Positions 20,227 through 30,456 of a stretch of DNA of 64,000 nucleotides are shown here, piece by piece. The translations under genes and the position numbers were made by a program. Under the pieces are notes generated by a model. It was not told where the DNA came from and ran no database searches. It saw only the letters and a program-made list of their open reading frames with translations. Position 1 is the first letter of the stretch. Every line of letters starts with the position of its first letter. Origin of the DNA: Leptolyngbya sp. Prado105 (GTDB taxonomy: Bacteria > Cyanobacteriota > Cyanobacteriia > Leptolyngbyales > Leptolyngbyaceae); contig JALOOO010000001.1 in assembly GCA_025454375.1 (NCBI GenBank), positions 19,826-83,825 on the forward strand, written 5' to 3'.

Positions 20227-22323
20227 ATGTTATTGCTAAGCGCTAGCTTATTTCAACAACCGATTGTTTCCTTTGTAATTTTGCTGGCGGTCATTCTGGT
20301 CGTTCCGATTCTCTTTGAGCGATTGCGATTGCCGGGATTAGTCGGGTTACTTGCAGCAGGAGTCGCCTTAGGTCCAAATGGTTTAGGCGTTTTTCAGAGC
20401 GAGTCTGAGACGATGAATTTGCTCTCAGATATTGGACTCGTTTATTTGATGTTCGTTGCAGGGCTAGAAATCGATCTCGAACAATTTACTCAGACTCGAA
20501 ATCGCTCGATCGGGTTTGGGACGTTGACGTTTTTAGTGCCCTTGATCACCGGAACGATCGTCGGTCGAATTTTCGGATTTGATTGGAATCCTGCAATTTT
20601 GATCGGCTCTCTATTTGCCTCTCACACCTTGCTCGCGTATCCCATTATCAGTCGGCTCGGTGTCGTCGGAAATGAAGCGGTGACGGTCACAATCGGCGCA
20701 ACAATTTTTACAGACATCGGTGCGCTGCTCGTGTTAGCAATCTGCGTCGGGATTCATGCAGGGGACTTTACCCTGTTCAAGCTCTTTACGCTGCTCGCGG
20801 CATTGGTGATCTATACGATCGTCATTCTCGTCGGGTTTGACAAAGCAGGACGCGAATTTTTCAAGCGCTCCGGGGATGAAGAAGGCAATCAATTTCTCTT
20901 TGTGCTGCTTGCCGTCTTTCTCGCTTCAGTGGGTGCGCAGTTGATTGGAGTCGAGAAAATTGTCGGAGCATTCCTTTCTGGACTTGCGGTGAATCGCGTC
21001 GTGGGAGATAGTCCAGTCAAGGAAAAAGTTTTATTTGTCGGCAGTGTCTTGTTCATTCCGATTTTCTTTGTGGATATGGGCTTGTTGATTCGAGTGCCTG
21101 CTTTTATTCAGAGCTTGACGAATCCGCAATTGTTGGGGTTGACTTTCGCGATCGTATTCGGACTAATTTTTAGCAAAATGGTGGCAGCCGTTCTTGCAAA
21201 ATTTGCCTACCGCTATAGCTGGACAGAAATGATGGTGATGGGGTCGCTTTCTCTGCCCCAAGTTGCCGCGACGCTTGCTGCAACACTCGTCGGATATCGC
21301 GCTGGACTGCTAAGCGAAGGCGTGCTCAATAGCGTGATTGTGCTAATGCTTGTGACCTCTACGCTGGGTCCGATTTTGACCGCACGCTTTGCCAATGAGC
21401 TAAAAGCCGAAACAGTCGAGAATTTAGAGCCGACCGCGATTTCTGCTCCTATCTGGACAAATCAAATGACCGTGCTGATTCCGGTCTACAACCCCAACAC
21501 CGAAGCCAACTTACTAGAATTAGCCGCATTAATTGCTCGATCGCATTCTGGGCGACTGATTCCTTTTGCGATCGCATTCTCTCAGTCGCATCTCAACTCG
21601 TCTCAGATGCAAGAACGCCTCGATCGCAGCGAATCTCTCCTCGATCGCGCGTCAAAACTCGCACAATCGTTTGATGTTGAAGTCACGCCAATTCTGCGGA
21701 TTGACGATCGCATTGCTCAAGGCATTACCCGCGCAACTCGGGAACATCGGGCAAATCTGATCGTGATGGGATGGGGACGACAAAGCCGATTTGGAGAACG
21801 GTTGTTTAGAACGATCGTCAGCGATGTGCTGTATGCCGCTCCCTGTCCGGTTGCGGTCGCCCGTCTGCTCAAATCCCCGAGCGAATTTCAGAAAATTCTC
21901 ATCCCGGTCGAAAACTTGACTCCTCGATCGATCTCTGCCCTGCAATTCGCACTCAGCATCGCAACCGCGACAGAGGGGCAAATGACCCTCGTGCATGTCT
22001 GCGGGCGCACGACTTCTGCCAGCAAAATTGCCTGGATTCGCTCCCAGATCGATCTGTTGATCGAAAAACTCTCCCCGCCTCAGACGCACCTCACCTCGAT
22101 CGAAATTGTGATTGTTCCAGAAGACGATATTGGACGCGCGATCATAACGGCTGCAAAATCGTTTGATCTGCTGATTCTGCGCGCGTCTCAAGCACCGAAT
22201 ACGGCTGGAGGATTGATTCTGAGCAATATCACCTCGCAAATTGCTATGCAAATTCAATGCTCGATGATTTTGCTCGGTGAACCTGAAATGGTCGATCGTC
22301 CGGTCTTTCTCCCCAATTCGTAA
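20227..22323 (+). CDS. CPA2-type cation:proton antiporter with C-terminal universal-stress-like domains
   Basis: 698 aa; ~12 TM, 'GLVGLLAAGVALGPNGLG', C-terminal 'NLIVMGWGRQSRFGERLF...PCPVAVARL'. Confidence 0.88.
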   Translation: MLLLSASLFQQPIVSFVILLAVILVVPILFERLRLPGLVGLLAAGVALGPNGLGVFQSESETMNLLSDIGLVYLMFVAGLEIDLEQFTQTRNRSIGFGTLTFLVPLITGTIVGRIFGFDWNPAILIGSLFASHTLLAYPIISRLGVVGNEAVTVTIGATIFTDIGALLVLAICVGIHAGDFTLFKLFTLLAALVIYTIVILVGFDKAGREFFKRSGDEEGNQFLFVLLAVFLASVGAQLIGVEKIVGAFLSGLAVNRVVGDSPVKEKVLFVGSVLFIPIFFVDMGLLIRVPAFIQSLTNPQLLGLTFAIVFGLIFSKMVAAVLAKFAYRYSWTEMMVMGSLSLPQVAATLAATLVGYRAGLLSEGVLNSVIVLMLVTSTLGPILTARFANELKAETVENLEPTAISAPIWTNQMTVLIPVYNPNTEANLLELAALIARSHSGRLIPFAIAFSQSHLNSSQMQERLDRSESLLDRASKLAQSFDVEVTPILRIDDRIAQGITRATREHRANLIVMGWGRQSRFGERLFRTIVSDVLYAAPCPVAVARLLKSPSEFQKILIPVENLTPRSISALQFALSIATATEGQMTLVHVCGRTTSASKIAWIRSQIDLLIEKLSPPQTHLTSIEIVIVPEDDIGRAIITAAKSFDLLILRASQAPNTAGGLILSNITSQIAMQIQCSMILLGEPEMVDRPVFLPNS

Positions 22324-22525
22324 GTTCATACAGAGATTAAATTAATCCCTAAATTTCCTAAAATCTTCTGATTAAGCTTGATTTGCCGAGACAGTCATGT
22401 GAAATTTGATACATGAGAAGCCGTCCCGCGCAATGAATTGCCTAATTTCAGTCAATGAATTGACGAATTGCTCTCGCTATTTCTCCACGTTGACCGAAAA
22501 TGGAGTCAACAAGGGTGCATACGAG

Positions 22526-22927
22526 ATGACAACTGATCAAGAAACGGGATCGATCGAATCGATCCGAATTTTACTTATAGAGGATAATGAGCCAAACCGA
22601 CGACTACTTGAAGATTATCTGATTTATCAAGGCTTCGAGGTATGCTCGCTAGCAGTAGGGACGGGCTTTGAACGCGCTTTGCAGGACTTCAACCCTCAAA
22701 TTGTGCTTCTGGATTTAAAGCTGCCTGATATAGATGGATATGACATTTTAGAGCAGATGCAGGACTCTTCTGAATGGCGAGAAATTCCTGTAGTCGTAGT
22801 TTCGGCTCGCGCATTTAATGCGGATCAGCAACGTGCATTGAGTTTAGGAGCGCGGAGATATTTAGTCAAGCCGATTCGATTGTTGGAATTGCTGGAGGTG
22901 ATTCGATCCGTTTTGCGATCGCCTTAG
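22526..22927 (+). CDS. Single-domain response regulator
   Basis: 'RILLIEDNEPNRRLLEDYL', 'VLLDLKLPDIDGYDIL', 'VSARAF', 'YLVKPI'; start chosen at MTTDQETG. Confidence 0.88.
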   Translation: MTTDQETGSIESIRILLIEDNEPNRRLLEDYLIYQGFEVCSLAVGTGFERALQDFNPQIVLLDLKLPDIDGYDILEQMQDSSEWREIPVVVVSARAFNADQQRALSLGARRYLVKPIRLLELLEVIRSVLRSP

Positions 22928-23034
22928 CCCCTAGTCATTAGATTCAAGATGCGTTAAGCCTAACAAGTTCGGGTAAAATCTTCAGGTCTGTCCGAGTTTC
23001 GTTTTTTCCTTAACTCTTAACCCTGAATCACGCT

Positions 23035-26000
23035 ATGGCAACCCCCGCAGTTGATCTTACAAACCCGCTCGATCGCTATTACGAGCAAGTTCGATCGATG
23101 ATTCTGAGTCGCCAAAATCCGATCTCTGGACTTTTGCCTGCAAGTACCGCGATCAATGAACATGGAAATTACACCGATGCCTGGGTGCGGGACAATGTTT
23201 ACAGCATTTTGGCGGTCTGGGGTTTGGCACTGGCGTATCGAAAATTAGATGACGATCGTGGACGCACTTATGAACTAGAGCATAGCGTCATCAAACTCAT
23301 GCGGGGCTTGCTGTTTGCGATGATGCAGCAAGCCCATAAAGTCGAAAAATTCAAAGAAAGTCAGAATCCGTTAGAAGCGCTCCACGCCAAATACGACACA
23401 GCAACCGGATCAACGGTCGTGGGCGATGATGAATGGGGACATTTGCAGCTTGATGCCACTTCAGTCTTTCTCTTAATGCTGGCACAAATGACCAATTCTG
23501 GACTGTCAATTGTGTACACGATCGATGAAGTCAACTTTGTCCAAAACCTTGTCTATTACATTGGTCGAACGTATCGCACTCCTGATTACGGCATTTGGGA
23601 GCGGGGGAATAAAATCAATCACGGCAACCCAGAACTCAATGGCAGTTCAGTCGGCATGGCAAAAGCCGCACTCGAAGCGATGAGTGGGCTGAATCTTTTT
23701 GGCACTCAGGGCGGACAGAATTCAGTCATTCACGTGCTGCCGGATGAAATTGCACGTTGTCGCACCACGTTAGAATCACTGCTGCCCCGCGAATCGAGTT
23801 CTAAAGAAGTGGATGCAGCTTTGCTAAGCGCGATCGGGTTTCCAGCATTTGCGGTTGAGGATTCAGAACTCGTCGATCGCACTCGCGATAAGATTATCGA
23901 TCTCCTTCAAGGAAATTACGGCTGTAAGCGATTCTTGCGCGATGGACATCAAACCGTGATTGAAGACACGACCCGTCTGCATTACGAACCGTTTGAACTC
24001 AAGCAATTTGAGCATATTGAATGTGAATGGCCGCTGTTCTTTACTTACCTTGCGTTAGATGGAATTTTTCGAGGCGATCGCGCTCAAGCTCAGGACTATC
24101 TCGATCGTCTAGACAAACTGGCGATCGAGCGCGATGGCTTCAAGCTGCTGCCAGAATTGTACATTGTGCCAGCAGCCGATATCGAAGCAGAAAAAGCCAA
24201 TCCTCACAGCCAAATTCGCATCCCCAATGAAAACGTTCCGCTCGTCTGGGCGCAGAGTTTGTACCTCTTGGCGCAAATGCTGCATGAAGGCGTGATCTCC
24301 GTCGGAGACATTGATCCCTGTGGGCGCTATCTGCGTCGAGGACAACGCCGCAAAGCGACGATTCAGATTGCTCTGATCGCAGAAGACGAAGCGCTACAAG
24401 TCAAACTCGAAGCCAATAATATTACGACTCAGACCCTCAAGCAGGTTGAACCGATCCAAGTCCGCCATGCACGAGAACTCACCGTCGCCTATAGCTATGT
24501 GGGACAAAATGAAAAACTGGCGCTTACAGGTCGTCCCCGGCGACGAATGCGGAGTTTAACGACGGCAAGAGTTTACAAAATTCACAAAGATACGATCGTC
24601 TTTCTCCCCTCATCTCTTGAACCTGAGCGCTTTTACCTGACGTTGGACTATCACTTCCTCGTGTCCAATATCAAGACCGAACTCGCCTATATTCATCGAC
24701 ATTGGCAAAGCTTAGGAAGACCGATCGTCCCTTTGCTGCTGACGAAAGAAATGTACGAACTCGGTCGCGAAGCCTTGCTTGAACTTGCACAAGAACTGCA
24801 AGCCGGACGATGCGGCGATATTCCCGTTCAACTCGGACCACTCAAGCAGTTTCTCTTGAGTGCCGGATCTGAGCGGATTGATTCTCTGCATGAGTTTGAG
24901 TTTGAGACGGCTTCGGTTGTGAAATTAAGCGTGTCTCGCTACTTTCTGGCATTCGATCCGGATAAGACGCATCCGCTTAGCATCTCACAAGAGTTCAAGC
25001 TAGAGTGCGAATCGGATGTCAAAATCTTGCTAGACAGTTTACGATCGTCGCAAAACCTCTATGAACAAGTCGAGCTACTCGGCACTCTCGTTCGACTCGA
25101 AAGCTTAGAATTCGATACGGGAATTGCAGGTGCAGGACAGCCTGTTACAGTGCGAGATCTCCTGAATGAAATCTATGCGAAAGCGAGTAAAGGAGACGCG
25201 AATAAATCCCCCTACTGGAGCTTACTGCGGCGCTGTGCAGGATTGCTCGATAAAGTCGATGTGGGACTCTCTGACGCGGTTACAGACATCATTGTGAGAC
25301 AGAAGCAAATCGCGATCGGCATAGCTTACAGCGAAGACTCTCTGATTGTGCAGCCGCTTCCACATACTGAGGTTTTAGAAAAGATTCGTCAGTTCTGCCG
25401 AGAAGACATCAGCGATCGCGTCCTCACTCAGGAAGTGATTATCTATCTCAGCTTACTCATCAAAGCAGAGCCTGATCTTTTCAAAGGGTTACTGACTTTA
25501 AGAGTGGGCTATCTGATTTTGCTGATTACAACGGATCTAGCCCGTGAGCTAAATCTGACTCAAGACGAAGCCTATGAGAAGTTAATGACTCTCAGCCCCT
25601 TTGAGATTAAGACTCGACTGCGCGAGATTGTTGTCGGCTATGCTGACCTGAACAAAGCCTTACTCAAGCAAGAATCTCTGAAAGTAAAACTGCCGAAGCA
25701 AGCGATCGATTGGGTCGTCCTCGTCGATAAAACGGAAGTCGAACCGACGGCGCAAGATTGGTGGCGCAAGCGTCAGCTTGACGGGGCATTAAATCGTGTC
25801 CCCAAAGACTTCTATCCGAGCGTCTGGAAAGTTCTACATCACTGTAAGGGCTTAGTCATCGGCGACAAGCTAGAACGCCGAAATCGGCTAGAAAGCGAAT
25901 TTCTCACAACCGAGATGACCGCAGGCGAGAAAAACTTTGCATTGAAGATCGAGCATTTGCTGAATAAGATGCAAGCGCCTGAATATCGGCAGGTGAATGT

Positions 26001-26262
26001 CGAAGCATTGATGGAACTTGCCGCGATCGCAGAACGCAACCCCGATTTCAAAGTGGAAGAATACATTGTGATGGATGTCTTAATCGGTCACGCGGTTCGT
26101 CTTGCATGGCTAGATAAGCATCCCCAGCATCGCGATCGCTATGATGAATTCAAAGGTTCCGCTTGGCGATCGTTCTATGAAACCTCGCCTTATGACTGTG
26201 CGAGCTTTGTTGCAAAAGCAATGCAGTACCTGACGCAATTAGGCGAAGCAAGCCCCGTCTAG
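23035..26262 (+). CDS. GH15-family protein (phosphorylase kinase alpha/beta-like glycoside hydrolase)
   Basis: 1075 aa; 'NEHGNYTDAWVRDNVYSILAVWGLALAYRK', 'GDDEWGHLQLDATSVFLLMLAQM'. Confidence 0.82.
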   Translation: MATPAVDLTNPLDRYYEQVRSMILSRQNPISGLLPASTAINEHGNYTDAWVRDNVYSILAVWGLALAYRKLDDDRGRTYELEHSVIKLMRGLLFAMMQQAHKVEKFKESQNPLEALHAKYDTATGSTVVGDDEWGHLQLDATSVFLLMLAQMTNSGLSIVYTIDEVNFVQNLVYYIGRTYRTPDYGIWERGNKINHGNPELNGSSVGMAKAALEAMSGLNLFGTQGGQNSVIHVLPDEIARCRTTLESLLPRESSSKEVDAALLSAIGFPAFAVEDSELVDRTRDKIIDLLQGNYGCKRFLRDGHQTVIEDTTRLHYEPFELKQFEHIECEWPLFFTYLALDGIFRGDRAQAQDYLDRLDKLAIERDGFKLLPELYIVPAADIEAEKANPHSQIRIPNENVPLVWAQSLYLLAQMLHEGVISVGDIDPCGRYLRRGQRRKATIQIALIAEDEALQVKLEANNITTQTLKQVEPIQVRHARELTVAYSYVGQNEKLALTGRPRRRMRSLTTARVYKIHKDTIVFLPSSLEPERFYLTLDYHFLVSNIKTELAYIHRHWQSLGRPIVPLLLTKEMYELGREALLELAQELQAGRCGDIPVQLGPLKQFLLSAGSERIDSLHEFEFETASVVKLSVSRYFLAFDPDKTHPLSISQEFKLECESDVKILLDSLRSSQNLYEQVELLGTLVRLESLEFDTGIAGAGQPVTVRDLLNEIYAKASKGDANKSPYWSLLRRCAGLLDKVDVGLSDAVTDIIVRQKQIAIGIAYSEDSLIVQPLPHTEVLEKIRQFCREDISDRVLTQEVIIYLSLLIKAEPDLFKGLLTLRVGYLILLITTDLARELNLTQDEAYEKLMTLSPFEIKTRLREIVVGYADLNKALLKQESLKVKLPKQAIDWVVLVDKTEVEPTAQDWWRKRQLDGALNRVPKDFYPSVWKVLHHCKGLVIGDKLERRNRLESEFLTTEMTAGEKNFALKIEHLLNKMQAPEYRQVNVEALMELAAIAERNPDFKVEEYIVMDVLIGHAVRLAWLDKHPQHRDRYDEFKGSAWRSFYETSPYDCASFVAKAMQYLTQLGEASPV

Positions 26263-26324
26263 CCAACCCTCGCTTACCTTGCGCGATCGCATGTCCAAGC
26301 ATAACTGCCATTTTTGATGGACGA

Positions 26325-28298
26325 TTAGCTTTTTGCTAAAGCAATCCAAGCTCTCAGGACTTCTGCAACCGTCCAAGCTTGAGCAAAGCAACCATGTGGC
26401 ATCATCGGCGCATCACCATCGAAAATTTCACTGAGACTCCCTAAGCCTTGATTACGCAGATGATTTGACATCGGTTCGAGGAATTCTCGCGCTTTCACCG
26501 GATCGCCGTAAACCCGGTAATGCGCGATCGCGTAAGCGCCAATGAGCCAACCCCATACTGTTCCCTGATGATACGCGCCATCTCGCTCGACTGAATCCCC
26601 TTGATATCGTCCCCGATAGTTCGCATGGCGAGGGTCGAGCGAGCGTAATCCATAAGAAGTCAGCAGTGATCGAGAACAAGCATCGACAACTCCTTTTTGC
26701 TGATTCGCATTGAGCGGGCTTTCAGGCAGCGACACGGCAAAGATCTGATTGGGACGTAATGAGGCATCATGTCCTTCAGGCGTATCTAGCACATCGTAGC
26801 AGTAGCCAAGATCCGCATTCCAGAAGCGCTCAAACCTTGCCAGAACGCGCTCTGCCATCGCATCATATTCGCGATAAGGTTTGCCCAGTTGCCGTGCAAA
26901 TTTTGCCATAATGCGCAGCGCGTTGTACCAGAGCGCATTGACCTCGATCGGTTTGCCAATTCGAGGCGTAACCACCCAATCTCCAACTTTTGCATCCATC
27001 CAGGTCAGTTGAGTGCCCGCTTCTCCTGCATAAAGTAAGCCGTCAGCAGAATCTAAATGAATGTTGTAGCGAGTTCCGCGACAGTGCCAATCGATAATTT
27101 CTGACAACATTGGAAATAGATTATCGATCACATCGTGATCATCGGTGGCATTGTAGTAATCGAAAATCGCAATGAAATACCATAAGGTCGCATCAACAGT
27201 ATTGTATTCAGGAATTTCACCTGCATCCGGAAACCGATTTGGTAGCATTCCTTGATTGAGATGCTGCGCGAACGTGTAGAGAATCGATCGAGCAATTTCG
27301 ACTCGTCCGGTAGCCAGCGTTAACCCAGACAGGCTAATCATTGTATCGCGTCCCCAATCCCCAAACCAGGGATACCCGGCAATGATGGTCTTTCCATTCG
27401 GAGCGCGATTGACGATGAACTGATCCGCCGCTAATACTAATTGACGCACCCAAATCGGAGAGGTTTCGACCTGTTTCACCCGATCGAGTCGCCAACAATC
27501 AAACAGTCTCTGCTCATGGTTGCGCTGGGCACGGAGCGCCGTTTCACCATCTAAATTTGGGTTTGATTCGGTACTGGTGACAAACGTCAGCGATTGACCC
27601 GGATAGAGCATCGCTTGAAATGTGGCAGCATGGAGATGATCTTCTCGATCGTTCAGTCCTCTCGATCGCTCAACCGCTAGATCAAATCCGTAGTACCAAT
27701 CATCAGCTTTCGTAACCGTTGCACCTCGACAGATCAGAAAAAATGGAGTCGCCTCAGGATAGGCAGAAAGCTTCAGACCTTGATCAATTGGGTTGATTTC
27801 CATCTGCCAGCCATTGCCATTGGTACTGCCGTGATAGTCTCGGTAATTAACAAAAGCTTTGAACGTCAGTGTTAGCGGTTGCGTTGCCCGATGAAGTTGA
27901 TAATGCACATAGGTCGTATTTTCGCCTTGCTGCATCCAGATGCGTTTTTCGAGAATGGCATCACCGCAGGCATAGCGCCAAACTGGAACCGTACCTTCAA
28001 GAAAAAATCGCTCAATATGTCGGTATCCATGAGGTCCAACGATCCCATCTGACCAGCGATTGGTGCTAAGTGGATAGACATCTTCACCATAGCGAACCGA
28101 TTCATCCAATTTCGTCGTCAGCAATGTGCGATCGAGCGGTGGCTTGAGAGCGGCAATCAGGAGTCCGTGATAGCGACGGGTTAGTACGCCTGCAATCGTT
28201 CCAGATGCGAATCCACCAATTCCATTGGTCACTAACCATTCTCGCGCTTCTGCGGTTGGCAGAACTCCGCAAATTTCCCGCCCAAAGTCAATCACCAT
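26325..28298 (-). CDS. Amylo-alpha-1,6-glucosidase / glycogen debranching enzyme
   Basis: 657 aa; '[31 protein letters not shown]', '[20 protein letters not shown]'. Confidence 0.9.
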   Translation of the reverse strand: MVIDFGREICGVLPTAEAREWLVTNGIGGFASGTIAGVLTRRYHGLLIAALKPPLDRTLLTTKLDESVRYGEDVYPLSTNRWSDGIVGPHGYRHIERFFLEGTVPVWRYACGDAILEKRIWMQQGENTTYVHYQLHRATQPLTLTFKAFVNYRDYHGSTNGNGWQMEINPIDQGLKLSAYPEATPFFLICRGATVTKADDWYYGFDLAVERSRGLNDREDHLHAATFQAMLYPGQSLTFVTSTESNPNLDGETALRAQRNHEQRLFDCWRLDRVKQVETSPIWVRQLVLAADQFIVNRAPNGKTIIAGYPWFGDWGRDTMISLSGLTLATGRVEIARSILYTFAQHLNQGMLPNRFPDAGEIPEYNTVDATLWYFIAIFDYYNATDDHDVIDNLFPMLSEIIDWHCRGTRYNIHLDSADGLLYAGEAGTQLTWMDAKVGDWVVTPRIGKPIEVNALWYNALRIMAKFARQLGKPYREYDAMAERVLARFERFWNADLGYCYDVLDTPEGHDASLRPNQIFAVSLPESPLNANQQKGVVDACSRSLLTSYGLRSLDPRHANYRGRYQGDSVERDGAYHQGTVWGWLIGAYAIAHYRVYGDPVKAREFLEPMSNHLRNQGLGSLSEIFDGDAPMMPHGCFAQAWTVAEVLRAWIALAKS

Positions 28299-28465
28299 AA
28301 AAAAAACCAGCCAGTCTCATGATTTTAAGAGACAGCCGTAAAAAGGATCAGGTTTCACCATAAGAAATTTCAATTTCCAAATTTCCTCTCAAGCTCAACC
28401 TTGGGGATCAAGATATTTTTGCAGTTGAGATCTAAACTCAATCAGGAGCTACCGTGAGGTGAAAG

Positions 28466-29209
28466 GTGTTGCCGTTTCTATTTGTGACTGATTTAGACCA
28501 TACTTTGGTGGGTGATGATTTCGCGCATGACGAATTAAACGAGTGGTTGCTTGAAGCGCGATCGCAGGGCAGCAAGATTGTCTATTCCACAGGTCGATCA
28601 TTGACTTTGTATCAAGAGTTAGCAGCCGAAGTGCCGCTATTTACGCCGGATCTGTTAATTGCAGCGGTCGGAACTGCGATTTACCGAGATTTGCAAGGTG
28701 AGCCTGATCCCGCTTGGTCAGAGAAGCTGCAAACAGGCTGGGATCTTGAGCAGGTCAAAGCGATTACCGCGCATTTTGCAGATTTAGTCCTGCAACCGGA
28801 GACTGAACAGAGCGAGTTTAAGGTGAGCTTTTTCTTGACAGAAGAAGCCGCAATGGAGGTTTTACCTCAGTTAGACAGGCTTTTGACTCAACAGGGCTTA
28901 GAGGTGCAACTGATTTACAGCAGTGGGCGAGATTTAGACTTATTACCTCGACATGCGAATAAAGGCTCGGCATTGACCTTTGTGCGCCAGACTTTGGGTT
29001 TTGCGCCCGAAGCGACGATCGTCTGCGGGGATTCTGGCAATGATATTGCGCTATTTTCGGTGGGAGAAGAACGTGGGATCATTGTTGGCAATGCACAGCC
29101 AGAATTACTCTCCTGGTATCGGGATCACCGCAACCCCAATCATTATCTTGCCAAATCTTATTGTGCTGCTGGCATCTTAGAAGGGCTACAATACTTCGGT
29201 TTTAAATGA
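28466..29209 (+). CDS. Sucrose-phosphate phosphatase-like HAD hydrolase
   Basis: 247 aa; 'FVTDLDHTLVGDD', 'VCGDSGNDIALF'; GTG start. Confidence 0.82.
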   Translation: MLPFLFVTDLDHTLVGDDFAHDELNEWLLEARSQGSKIVYSTGRSLTLYQELAAEVPLFTPDLLIAAVGTAIYRDLQGEPDPAWSEKLQTGWDLEQVKAITAHFADLVLQPETEQSEFKVSFFLTEEAAMEVLPQLDRLLTQQGLEVQLIYSSGRDLDLLPRHANKGSALTFVRQTLGFAPEATIVCGDSGNDIALFSVGEERGIIVGNAQPELLSWYRDHRNPNHYLAKSYCAAGILEGLQYFGFK

Positions 29210-29216
29210 AAATTCT

Positions 29217-29843
29217 ATGATTGGTTATCTCAAAGGGACGATCGCTGCGATTCAAAAGACAAATAACAACCGCGTGACCTTGACGCTGGAGGTCAATCAA
29301 ATTGGATATGACCTCCAGGTTGTGCCGCGTTTGGTGCAGTCTTTGCCATCTCAAGGTGAAGAGGCGCAGATTTTTACACATTTAAATCTGCGCGAGGATC
29401 AAGTGACCTTGTTTGGATTTGGAACGGCGGCAGAGCGAGATTTATTTCGACAATTGGTCAGTGTCAGTGGGATTGGTCCACAGTTAGCTGTTGCTTTGCT
29501 CGATACGCTGGGGCTGCAAGACTTAGTGCAAGCGATCGTGTCGGGAAATACACGCCTGCTTGCTCGCACCCCAGGAGTTGGAACGAAAACAGCAGAGCGG
29601 ATTGCGCTGGAGTTAAAAACGAAGCTTTCCGAATGGCGACAGCAATCGGGAATTGTTGTCACTACTTGTGCAGGACCTGCTGCAAATATTCTCGAAGATG
29701 TGGAGATGACTTTGCTCTCATTGGGCTATACCGATCAAGAAATTACCCAGGCATTGCAAGCCGTCGGGCAAAATACAGCCCTATCGAAATCAGCAGATAC
29801 AGAGGCTTGGATTCGACAAGCGATCGCTTGGTTGAGCCAATAG
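29217..29843 (+). CDS. ruvA: Holliday junction branch migration protein RuvA
   Basis: 208 aa; 'MIGYLKGTIAAI', 'SVSGIGPQLAVALL', 'TPGVGTKTAERIALELK'. Confidence 0.95.
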   Translation: MIGYLKGTIAAIQKTNNNRVTLTLEVNQIGYDLQVVPRLVQSLPSQGEEAQIFTHLNLREDQVTLFGFGTAAERDLFRQLVSVSGIGPQLAVALLDTLGLQDLVQAIVSGNTRLLARTPGVGTKTAERIALELKTKLSEWRQQSGIVVTTCAGPAANILEDVEMTLLSLGYTDQEITQALQAVGQNTALSKSADTEAWIRQAIAWLSQ

Positions 29844-29942
29844 ATTCCACCTTTGAGATATCTGAAGCTCTGTCAATCGAGCGATTTGAGTCAGCGTGTA
29901 ATTCAGGTACAAAGGGGGTGAATTCTATTAGGACGGTATCCT

Positions 29943-30296
29943 ATGAAACTCAATTATGTTGTAAAAGCTTTCATGAGCTTTGTTTTGATAGCATTGATGG
30001 TCTTGTCAAATCCTGGTCTGTCGATCGCGGCTCCAACGAAAGCAGGCGAAGATATCTCTAGCACTAAGAATATTGTTCGCGAAGCTCAAGAAAAAGTAAA
30101 AGATGCAGCAAACAGCAATGCCTCTAAGGTTTCTGACGCAACCGATGGTGGATTCTTTGCGAAAAAAGCTCGTCGTGATGCAGCCCGAATCGAGAAGCGG
30201 GCAAATGAAGATGCAACGCGAACTGAAAAAGCGATCGAGAAAACCAAGAACGCGGTGAATAAGATTGCAGGTGACGCAAAAAATGCGCTCGATTAA
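29943..30296 (+). CDS. Secreted Lys/Ala-rich helical protein of unknown function
   Basis: 117 aa; N-terminal signal peptide, then charged helical repeats. Confidence 0.6.
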   Translation: MKLNYVVKAFMSFVLIALMVLSNPGLSIAAPTKAGEDISSTKNIVREAQEKVKDAANSNASKVSDATDGGFFAKKARRDAARIEKRANEDATRTEKAIEKTKNAVNKIAGDAKNALD

Positions 30297-30315
30297 CGAT
30301 CGATGAACATCATCT

Positions 30316-30387
30316 AATCCCGCATTTCGAGTGCGCTCAATGCTCAAGCGTCGTCTTTGCAGATTGAGCGCAGCCGAAATCGGGATT
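30316..30387. repeat. Long imperfect inverted repeat (~25-bp arms, 21-nt loop) between convergent genes
   Basis: Left arm AATCCCGCATTTCGAGTGCGCTCAAT (30316-30341), right arm ATTGAGCGCAGCCGAAATCGGGATT (30363-30387). Confidence 0.8.
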
Positions 30388-30456
30388 CAACAACTCAATC
30401 AAAGTTCTCAACCGCGATCGTCACTGCCAACAACTTTTGAGTGAGTCAATACCAAA

